NCBI GenBank assembly: GCA_023055505.1
Contig: JALIRH010000030.1
Coordinates: 6,692,001-6,756,000, forward strand
Length of the DNA: 64,000 bases
From: Callipepla californica brunnescens
Lineage: Eukaryota; Chordata; Aves; Galliformes; Odontophoridae
Direction: 5' to 3'
Shown: piece after piece, positions 54,545 through 64,000 of the stretch
Layout: every line of letters starts with the position of its first letter
How positions within the stretch are numbered: the first letter of the stretch is position 1
Program-made: the position numbers and the translations under genes
Notes under the pieces: model-generated
Databases searched by the model: none
What the model saw: the letters and a program-made list of their open reading frames with translations, nothing else
Told to the model about the DNA's origin: nothing

Positions 54545-57500
54545 TAGGAATCAATGGGGCCATAGGGATCAATGGGGCCATAGGGATCAAATGGGCCACA
54601 GCGATCAAAGGGACCATAGGAATCAATGGGGCCATAGAACTCAATGGGGCTATAGGAATCAATAGGGCCTTTGGAATCAATGGGGCCTTAGGAATCAATG
54701 GGGCCGTAGGGATCAATGGGAACATAGGAATCAATGAGGCCAAAGGAATCAATGGCGCCATAGGAATCAGTGGGACCATAGGTATTCATGGGGCCATAGG
54801 AATCAATAAGGCCATAGGGATCAGTGGGGCCATACGAATCAGTGGGGCCTTAGGAATCAATGGGGCCATAGGGATCAATGGGGCCATAGGGATCAATGGG
54901 GCCATAGAACTCAATGGGGCCATAGGGATCGATGGGGCCATAGGGATCGATGAGGCCATAAGGATCGATGAGGCCGTAGGAATCAAAGGGTCCTTTGAAC
55001 TCGATGGGGCCATAGGGATCAATGGGACTATAGAACTCAATGGGGCCATAGAACTCAATTGGGCCATAGGAATCAAAGGGGCCACAGGAATCAAAGGGGC
55101 CATAGGGATCAATGGGGTTCTAGGGATCAATGGGGCCTTAGGGATCAATGGGGCCATAGGAATCAATGGGGCCATAGGGATCAAAGGGGCCATAGGGATC
55201 AATGGGGCCTTAGAACTCAATGGGGCCATAGGGATCACTGGGGCCATAGGGATCAATTCTACCATAGGAATCGTTGGGGCCGTAGGAATCGTTGGGGCCA
55301 TAGGAATCGATGGAGCCATAGGGATCGATGAGGCCATAGGAATCAATGGGGCCATAGAACTCAGTGGGGCCATAGGAATCAATGGGGCCTAGAACTCAAT
55401 GGGGCCATAGAACTCAATGGGGCCATATGAATCAATGGGACCATAGGAATCAATGGGGCCATAGGAATCCATGGGGCCATAGGAATCCATGGGGCAATAG
55501 GGATCAATGGGGCCATAGGGATCCATGGGGCCATAGGGATCCATGGGGCCATAGGAATCAATGTGGCCGTAGAACTGAAAGGGGCCATAAAAATCAATGG
55601 GGTCATAGTAATCAATGGGTACTTAGGGATCAATGGTGCCACAGCGATCAATGGGACCATAGGAATCAATGGGGCCATAGAACTCAATGGGGCCATAGAA
55701 CTCAATGGGGCCATAGGGATCAATGGGACCTTAGGAATCAATGGGGACATAGGTATCAATGGGGCCATAGGGATCAATGGAGCCATAGGGATCAATGGGG
55801 CCATAGAACTCAATGGGGCCATCGGGATCAATGGGGCCATAGGGATCAATTGTGCCATAGAACTCAATGGGGCCATCGGGTTCAATGGGGCCATAGGGAT
55901 CAATTGTGCCATAGAACTCAATGGGGCCATAGAACTCAAAGGGGACATAAAAATCAATGGGACCATAGGAATCAATGGGGCCATAGAACTCAAAGTGTCC
56001 ATAGAACTCAATGGGGCCACAACGATCAATGATGCCACAGGACTCAATGGGGCCATAGGACTCAATGGGGCCATAGGGATCAATGGGGCCATAGGGATCA
56101 ATAAGGCCATAGGAATCCATGCGGCCATAGAACTCAATGGGGCCATAGGGATCAATGGGGCCTTAGGGATCCACGGGGCGATAGGGATCCATGGGGCCAT
56201 AGGGATCAATGGGAACATAGGGAACAACGGGACCATAGGAATCAGTGGGGACATAGGAATCAGTGGGGCCATAGAACTCAACGGGGCCATAGGGATCAAT
56301 GGGTCCATAGGAATCAATGGGGCCATAGGAATCCGTGGGGCCATCGGGATCAATGGGGCCATAGGAATCAATGGGGCCTCAGGGATCAATGGGGTCACAC
56401 GAATCAATGGGGCCATAGGAATCAATAGGGCCATAGGAATCAACGGAGCCATAGGGATCAATGTGGCCATAAGAATCAATGGGACCATAGGGATCAATGG
56501 GGCAATAGGAATCAATGGGGCCATAGGAATCAATAAGGCCATTGGGATCAGTGGGGCCATACGAATCAGTGGGGCCTTAGGAATCAATGGGGCCATAGGG
56601 ATCAATGGGACCATAGGAGTCAATGGGGCCATCGGGATCAATGGGGCCATAGGGATTATGGAGCCATAGAACTCAATGTAGCCATAGAACTCAATGGGGC
56701 CATAGGGATCCATGGGGCCATAGTGATCAATGGGGCCATATGAATAAGTGGGGCCATAGAACTTAGTAGGGACATAGGGATCAATGGGAGCATAGGGATC
56801 AATGGGGCCATAGGAATCAATGGGGCCTTAGGGATCAATGTGGCCATAGAAATCAATGGGGCTATAGAGATCAATGGGGACATAGAGATCAAAGGAGCCA
56901 TAGAACTCAATGGAGCCATAGGACTCAATGTGTCCATAGAACTCAATTGGGCCACAGCGATCAATGGGGCCATAAGACTCAATGGGGTCATAAGACTCAA
57001 TGGGGCCATAGGGATCAATGGGGCCATAGGGATCAAAAAGGCCATAGGAATCCATGCGGCCATGTAACTCAATGAAGCCATAGGAATCAATGGAGCCATA
57101 GAACTCAATGGGGCCATAGAACTCCATGGGGCCATTGGGATCAATGGGGCCTTAGGGATCCACGGGGAAATAGGGATCCATTGGGCCATAGGGATCAATG
57201 GGAACATAGGGAACAACGGGACCATAAAAATCAGTGGGGCCATAGGAATCAGTGGGGCCATAGAACTGAAAGGGGCCATAGGGATCAATGGGTACATAGG
57301 AATCAACGGGGCCATAGGAATCAATGGGGCCATAGGGATCAATTGGGCCATAGGAATCAATGGGGCCACAGGGATCAATGGGGCCACAGGAATCAATGGG
57401 GCCATAGGAATCTATATGGCCATAGGAATCAATGGAGCCATAGGGATCAATGTGGCCATAAGAATCAGTGGGGCCATAGGGATCAATGGGGCCATAGGAA

Positions 57501-57818
57501 TCAATGGGGCCATAGGAATCAATGGGGCCATAGGGATCATTGGGGCTATACGAATCAGTGGGGCCTTAGGAATCAATGGGGCCATAGGGATAGATGGGGC
57601 CATAGGGATCAATGGGGCCATAGAACTCAATGGGGCCATAGGGATCGATGGGGCCATAGGAATCGGTGAGGCCATAAGGATCGACGAGGCCGTAGGAATC
57701 AATGGGGCCTTTGAACTCAATGGGGTCATAGGGATCAATGGGAGCATAGAACTCAATGGGGCCATAGAACTCAATTGGGCCATTGGAATCAATGGGGCCA
57801 TAGGGTTCAATGGGGCCA
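54545..57818 (+). repeat. 3.27 kb higher-order block, copy 1
   Basis: This block is followed by a second copy first at offset 3,274 bp, then 3,219 bp and then 3,255 bp as whole units are lost or gained. It holds clusters of ATCGATG and ATCCATGGGG units. A local 54 bp duplication (ATCAATTGTGCC next to CATCGGG units) lies at about 55840-55950. No gene is seen. Confidence 0.88.
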
Positions 57819-60800
57819 TAGGGATCAATGGGGCCATAGGGATCAATGGGGCCATAGGGATCAAATGGGCCACAGCGATCAATGGGACCATAGGAATCAA
57901 TGGGGCCATAGAACTCAATGGGGCTATAGGAATCCATAGGGCCTTTGGAATCAATGGGGCCTTAGGAATCAATGGGGCCGTAGGGATCAATGGGAACATA
58001 GGAATCAATGAGGCCAAAGGAATCAATGGCGCCATAGGAATCAGTGGGACCATAGGTATTCATGGGGCCATAGGAATCAATAAGGCCATAGGGATCAGTG
58101 GGGCCATACGAATCAGTGGGGCCTTAGGAATCAATGGGGCCCTTGGGATCAATGGGGCCATAGGGATCAATGGGGCCATAGAACTCAATGGGGCCATAGG
58201 GATCGATGGGGCCATAGGAATCGATGAGGCCATAAGGATCGATGAGGCCGTAGGAATCAAAGGGTCCTTTGAACTCGATGGGGCCATAGGGATCAATGGG
58301 ACTATAGAACTCAATGGGGCCATAGAACTCAATTGGGCCATAGGAATCAAAGGGGCCACAGGAATCAAAGGGGCCATAGGGATCAATGGGGTTCTAGGGA
58401 TCAATGGGGCCATAGGGATCAATGGGGCCATAGGAATCAATGGGGCCATAGGGATCAAAGGGGCCATAGGGATCAATGGGGCCTTAGAACTCAATGGGGC
58501 CATAGGGATCACTGGGTCCATAGGGATCAATTCTACCATAGGAATCGTTGGGGCCATAGGAATCGTTGGGGCCATAGGAATCGATGGGGCCATAGGTATC
58601 GATGAGGCCATAGGAATCAATGTGGCCATAGAACTCAATGGGGCCCTAGGAATCAATGGGGCCTAGAACTCAATGGGGCCATAGAACTCAATGGGGCCAT
58701 ATGAATCAATGGGACCGTAGGAATCAATGGGGCCATAGGAATCCATGGGGCCATAGGAATCCATGGGGCAATAGGGATCAATGGGGCCATAGGGATCCAT
58801 GGGGCCATAGGGATCCATGGGGCCATAGGAATCAATGTGGCCGTAGAACTGAAAGGGGCCATAAAAATCAATGGGGTCATAGTAATCAATGGGTACTTAG
58901 GGATCAATGGTGCCACAGCGATCAATGGGACCATAGGAATCAATGGGGCCATAGAACTCAATGGGGCCATAGAACTCAATGGCCTCATAGGGATCAATGG
59001 AGCCATAGGGATCAATGGGGCCATAGAACTCAATGGGGCCATCGGGATCAATGGGCCATAGGGATCAATTGTGCCATAGAACTCAATGGGGCCATCGGGA
59101 TCAATGGGGCCATAGGGATCAATTGTGCCATAGAACTCAATGGGGCCATAGAACTCAAAGGGGACATAAAAATCAATGGGACCATAGGAATCAATGGAGC
59201 CATAGAACTCAAAGTGTCCATAGAACTCAATGGGGCCACAACGATCAATGATGCCACAGGACTCAATGGGGCCATAGGACTCAATGGGGCCATAGGGATC
59301 AATGGGGCCATAGGGATCAATAAGGCCATAGGAATCCATGCGGCCATAGAACTCAATGGGGCCATAGGGATCAATGGGGCCTTAGGGATCCACGGGGCGA
59401 TAGGGATCCATGGGGCCATAGGGATCAATGGGAACATAGGGAACAACGGGACCAGAGGAATCAGTGGGGACATAGGAATCAGTGGGGCCATAGAACTCAA
59501 CGGGGCCATAGGGATCAATGGGTCCATAGGAATCAATGGGGCCATAGGAATCCGTGGGGCCATAGGGATCAATGGGGCCATAGGAATCAATGGGGCCACA
59601 GGGATCAATGGGGTCACACGAATCAATGGGGCCATAGGAATCAACAGGGCCATAGGAATCAATGGAGCCATAGGGATCAATGTGGCCATAAGAATCAATG
59701 GGACCATAGGGATCAATGGGGCAATAGGAATCAATGGGGCCATAGGAATCAATAAGGCCATAGGGATCAGTGGGGCCATACGAATCAGTGGGGCCTTAGG
59801 AATCAATGGGGCCATAGGGATCAATGGGACCATAGGAGTCAATGGGGCCATCGGGATCAATGGGGCCATAGGGATTATGGAGCCATAGAACTCAATGTAG
59901 CCATAGAACTCAATGGGGCCATAGGGATACATGGGGCCATAGTGATCAATGGGGCCATATGAATAAGTGGGGCCATAGAACTTAGTAGGGCCATAGGGAT
60001 CAATGGGACCATAGGGATCAATGGGGCCATAGGAATCAATAGGGCCTTAGGGATCAATGTGGCCATAGAAATCAATGGGGCTATAGAGATCAATGGGGAC
60101 ATAGAGATCAAAGGAGCCATAGAACTCAATGGAGCCATAGGACTCAATGTGTCCATAGAACTCAATGGGGCCACAGCGATCAATGGGGCCATAAGACTCA
60201 ATGGGGTCATAAGACTCAATGGGGCCATAGGGATCAAAGGGGCCATAGGGATCAAAAAGGCCATAGGAATCCATGCGGCCATGTAACTCAATGAAGCCAT
60301 AGGAATCAATGGAGCCATAGAACTCAATGGGGCCATAGAACTCCATGGGGCCATTGGGATCAATGGGGCCTTAGGGATCCACGGGGAGATAGGGATCCAT
60401 GGGGACATAGGGATCAATGGGAACATAGGGAACAACGGGACCATAGGAATCCGTGGGGCCATAGGAATCAGTGGGGCCATAGAACTGAAAGGGGCCATAG
60501 GGATCAATGGGTCCATAGGAATCAACGGGGCCATAGGAATCCGTGGGGCCATAGGGATCAATTGGGCCATAGGAATCCGTGGGGCCATAGGGATCAATTG
60601 GGCCATAGGAATCAATGGGGCCACAGGGATCAATGGGGCCACAGAAATCAATGGGGCCATAGGAATCTATATGGCCATAGGAATCAATGGAGCCATAGGG
60701 ATCAATGTGGCCATAAGAATCAGTGGGGCCATAGGGATCAATGGGGCCATAGGAATCAATGGGGCCATAGGAATCAATGGGGCCATAGGGATCATTGGGG

Positions 60801-61080
60801 CTATACGAATCAGTGGGGCCTTAGGAATCAATGGGGCCATAGGGATAGATGGGGCCATAGGGATCAATGGGGCCATAGAACTCAATGGGGACATAGGGAT
60901 CGATGGGGCCATAGGAATCGGTGAGGCCATAAGGATCGATGAGGCCGTAGGAATCAATGGGGCCTTTGAACTCAATGAGGTCATAGGGATCAATGGGAGC
61001 ATAGAACTCAATGGGGCCATAGAACTCAATTGGGCCATTGGAATCAATGGGGCCATAGGGATCAATGGGGCCATAGGGAT
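57819..61080 (+). repeat. 3.27 kb higher-order block, copy 2
   Basis: This block matches the preceding one. Near 58985-59060 it is shorter by three units and one base (the GATCAATGGGCCATAGG unit at about 59047 is 17 bp). Near 60535-60606 it has a two-unit (36 bp) duplication of an AATCCGTGGGG unit followed by GATCAATTGGG. The match ends at about 61080. No gene is seen. Confidence 0.88.
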
Positions 61081-64000
61081 CTATGGTGCCATAGGGATCA
61101 ATGGGTCGATAGGAATCAATGGGGCCATAGCAATCAATGGGGCCATAGAACTCAGTGGGGCCATAGGGATCAATGGGGCCTTAGAACTCAATGGGGCCAT
61201 AGGGATCACTAGGGCCATAGGGATCAAAGGGGCCATAGAGATCAATTCTACCATACGAATCGATGGGGCCATAGGAATCGATGGGGCCATAGGAATCGAT
61301 GGGGCCATAGGGATCGATGAGGCCATAGGAATCAATGGGGCCATAGAACTCAATGGAGCCATAGGGATCAATGGGGCCTCGAACTCAATGGGGCCAGAGA
61401 ACTCAATGGTGCCATATGAATCAATGGGACCATAGGAATCAATGGGGCCATAAGAATCCACGGGGCTGTAGGAAACCATGGGGCAATAAGGGATTAATGT
61501 GGCCTTAGGGATCCATGGGGCCATAGGGATCCATGGGGCCATAGGGATCCATGGGGCCATAGGAATCAATGTGGCCAATGAACTGAAAGGGGCCATAAAA
61601 ATCAATGGGGACATAGGAATCGATGGGGCCATAGGAATCGATGGGGCCATAGGGATCGATGAGGCCATAGCAATCAATGCGGCCATAGAACTCAAAGGGG
61701 CCATAGGGATCAATGGGGCCTAGAACTCAATGGGGCCATAGAACTCAATGGGGCCATATGAATCAATGGGACCATAGGAATCAATGGGGCCATAGGGATC
61801 AAAGGGGCCATAGGGATCAATGGGGCCATAGGGATCAAAGGGGCCATAGGGATCAATGGGGCCTTAGAACTCAATTGGGCGATAGGGATCACTGGGGCCA
61901 TAGGGATCAATTCTACCATAGGAATCGATGGGGCCATAGGAATCGTTGGGGCCATAGGAATCGATGGGGCCATAGGGATCGATGGGGCCATAGAACTCAA
62001 TGGGGCCATAGGGATCAATGGGGCCATAGGGATCAATGGGGCCATAGGGATCAATGGGGCCATATGAATCAATGGGACCATAGGAATCAATGGGGCCATA
62101 AGAATCCATGGGGCCATAGGAATCCATGGGCAATAGGGATCAATGGGGCCATAGGGATCCATGGGGCCATAGGCATCCATGGGGCCATAGGAATCAATGT
62201 AGCCAATGAACTGAAAGGGGCCATAAAAATCAATGGGACCATAGGAATCAATAAGACCATAGGGATCAATGGAGCCAAAGAATTCAAAAAAGCCATAGAA
62301 CTCAAAGGGGCCATAGGAATCAATGTGGCCTTTGAAGAGAAAGGGGCCATAAAAATCAATGGGGCCATAGGAATCAATGGGGCCATAGGGATCATTGGGG
62401 CCACAGCGATCAATGGGACCATAGGAATCAATGGGGCCATAGAACTCAATGGGGACATAGAAATCAATGGGGCCATAGGAATCAATGGTGCCATAGAACT
62501 CAATGGGGCCATAGTACTCAAAGGGGCCTTAGAACTCAAAGGGGTTGTAGAGATCAATGGGACCATAGGAATCAATGGGGCCATCGGAATCAATGGGGCC
62601 TTAGGGATCAATGGGGCCATAGGAATCAATGGGTCCTTAGGGATCAACGTGGCCATAGAACTCAATGGAGCTATAGGGATCAAAGGAGCCATAGAACTCA
62701 ATGGAGCCATAGGACTCAATGGGTCCATAGAACTCAATGGGGCCACAGCGATCAATAGGGCCATAAGACTCAATGGGGTCATAAGACTCAATGGGGCCAT
62801 AGGGATCAATGGGGCCATAGGGATCAAAAAGGCCATAGGAATCCATGCGGCCATATAACTCAATGAAGCCATAGGAATCAATGGAGCCATAGAACTCAAT
62901 GGGGCCATGGAACTCCATGGGGCCATAGGGATGAATGGGGCCTTAGGGATCCACGGGGCGATAGGGATCCATGGGGCCATAGGGATCAATGGGAACATAG
63001 GGAACAACGGGACCATAGGAATCAGTGGGGCCATAGAACTGTAAGGGGCCATAGGGATCAGTGGGTCCATAGGAATCAACGGGGCCATAGGAATAAGTGG
63101 GGCCATAGGGATCAATGTGGCCATAGGAATCAATAGGGCCATAGGAATCAATGGAGCCATAGGGATCAATGTGGCCATAAGAATGAATGGGACCATAGGG
63201 ATCAATGGGGCCATAGGAATCAATGTGGCCAATGAACTGAAAGGGGCCATAAAAATCAATGGGGCCATAGGAATCAATGGGGCCGAGAACTCAATGGGGC
63301 CATAAGGATCAATGGGGCCATAGGAATCAATGGGGCCATAGGGTTCAATGGGGCCATAAAACTAAATGGGGCCATAGAACTCAGTGGGGCCATAGAACTC
63401 AAAGGGGCCATAGAACTCAGTAGGGCCTTAGGGATCAATGGGGCCATAGGAATCAGTGGGGCCATAGAACTCAGTGCGGCCATAGGGATCAATGGGGCCA
63501 TAGGAATCTATGGGGCTATAGGCATCAATGGGGCCATAGGCATCAATGGGGCCATAGGCATCAATGGGGCCATAGGAATCAATGGGGCCATAGAACTCAT
63601 TGGGGCCATAGGGATCGATGGGGCCATAGGGATCCATGGGGCCATAGAACTCAATGGGGCCATAAAGGTCAATGGGACCACAGGAATCAGTGGGGCCATA
63701 GGGATCAAAGGGGCCATAGGGATCAATGGGGCCATAGGGATCAATGGGGCCATAGGAATCAATGGGGCCATAGGAATGAGTGTGGTCATAGGGATCAGTG
63801 GGGCCATAGGGATCAAAGGGGCCATATGGATCAATGGGGCCATAGGGATCAATCGGGCCATAGGAATCAATGGGGCCATAGGAATCAATGGGGCCATAAG
63901 AATCAATGGGGCCATAGGGATCAATGGGGCCATGGAACTCAATGGGGCCACAGGGATCAATGGGGCCATAGGAATCAATGGGGCCATAGTGATCAATGGG
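61081..64000 (+). repeat. Mosaic right segment
   Basis: Only 18 bp units are present up to the window edge. Pieces recall earlier blocks: about 61713-61900 resembles 58656 onward, and 62637-63010 resembles 60047-60420 at an offset of about 2,590 bp. The last 700 bp is among the most uniform in the window, mostly consensus GGGATC and GGAATC units. An unusual unit, GCCAAAGAATTCAAAAAAG, lies near 62274. The array continues beyond the window. No gene is seen. Confidence 0.85.
63692..63749 (+). other. Example of a G-quadruplex-capable run
   Basis: Four consecutive GGGATC-type units give seven runs of three or four guanines, starting at 63692, 63701, 63710, 63719, 63728, 63737 and 63746. One run starts every 9 bases, with loops of five (CCATA) and six (ATCAAA or ATCAAT) bases. 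This satisfies the usual G3+N1-7 pattern. Units with GGAATC or GAACTC cores break the pattern, so G4-capable runs are interspersed with incapable ones. Folding in cells is not shown by sequence. Confidence 0.7.

Larger units (their letters stand above)
1..64000 (+). repeat. 18 bp satellite/megasatellite array filling the window
   Basis: Every line of the window is built from an 18 bp unit, consensus ATAGGRATCAATGGGGCC, in direct head-to-tail order; I see no inverted stretch and no unique sequence. The window starts and stops inside the repeat, so both array ends lie outside it. About 3,550 units fit. The consensus is 50-56% GC, 12 of 18 bases are purines on the + strand, and it contains no CpG. 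Units differ mainly at positions 5-8 (GGGATC, GGAATC or GAACTC cores), at the first base (A or T), and in the GGGG run. Function is unknown. Tandem non-coding arrays of this size are typical of eukaryotic heterochromatin; whether this one is transcribed or structural cannot be read from the sequence. It could also be called a megasatellite or an expanded minisatellite. Confidence 0.98.

Noticed and set aside
1..64000. CRISPR array
   Set aside because: The spacing is regular but there are no unique spacers between repeats; the repeat is contiguous at 18 bp.
1..64000. Telomeric TTAGGG repeat
   Set aside because: TTAGGG occurs only as isolated hexamers where a unit begins with T before AGGGATC (for example 1-6); it is never tandem.
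1..64000. GGGGCC hexanucleotide expansion as in C9orf72
   Set aside because: GGGGCC occurs once per 18 bp unit, separated by 12 other bases; it is not a pure hexanucleotide expansion.
1..64000. Transposon, LTR or retroviral remnants
   Set aside because: No stretch departs from the 18 bp periodicity for more than about one unit, leaving no room for element ends, poly-A tails or coding domains.
1..64000. tRNA, rRNA or structured non-coding RNA gene
   Set aside because: No cloverleaf, conserved rRNA segment or other RNA family signature is visible; the only structure is the short repeat hairpin.

Overview
The whole 64 kb window is one uninterrupted tandem repeat array. The unit is 18 bp, consensus ATAGGRATCAATGGGGCC as read on the + strand. 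About 3,550 units lie head to tail, all in one orientation. The array runs off both ends of the window, so it is longer than 64 kb. I found no unique sequence, protein-coding gene, RNA gene, recognisable transposon, CRISPR array or bacterial-type regulatory site.

The sequence has many long open reading frames, some over 600 codons. They are a by-product of the repeat. Eighteen is divisible by three and the consensus has no stop in four of its six frames, so long frames of similar length overlap on both strands. They encode only hexapeptide periodicities (such as AIGING, GHRDQW, MAPLIP, YGPIDP), and I annotate none as genes.

Above the 18 bp level there is a second layer. Unit variants (GGGATC, GGAATC and GAACTC cores, plus rarer marker units) occur in long, exactly repeated orders. 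These give higher-order blocks of about 1.35, 2.55, 2.65, 3.2-3.3 and 3.6-4.1 kb, and a duplicated stretch of roughly 6.5 kb, many with only a few differences between copies. Layout: 1-7.5 kb is an old mosaic; 7.5-10.2 kb is a 1,350 bp tandem pair; 10.2-14.6 kb is a mosaic related to the first; 14.6-23.7 kb is a 4,103 bp block in two and a part copies; 23.7-28.2 kb is a 2,646 bp pair; 28.2-30.8 kb is transitional; 30.8-37.0 kb is a 2,554 bp block in two and a part copies; 37.0-54.5 kb contains a 2,659 bp block copied in tandem and then again inside a 6.5 kb segmental repeat; 54.5-61.1 kb is a pair of about 3.27 kb; 61.1-64 kb is a mosaic tail.

The organism is not identifiable from coding content. 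A large, homogeneous array with nested higher-order repeats and no genes indicates eukaryotic satellite or megasatellite DNA, most likely subtelomeric, pericentromeric or microchromosomal heterochromatin. The G-skewed CCCCATTGATCCCTATGG style of the complementary strand resembles minisatellites I associate with bird (dot) microchromosomes. That is a recollection-level inference and was not tested.
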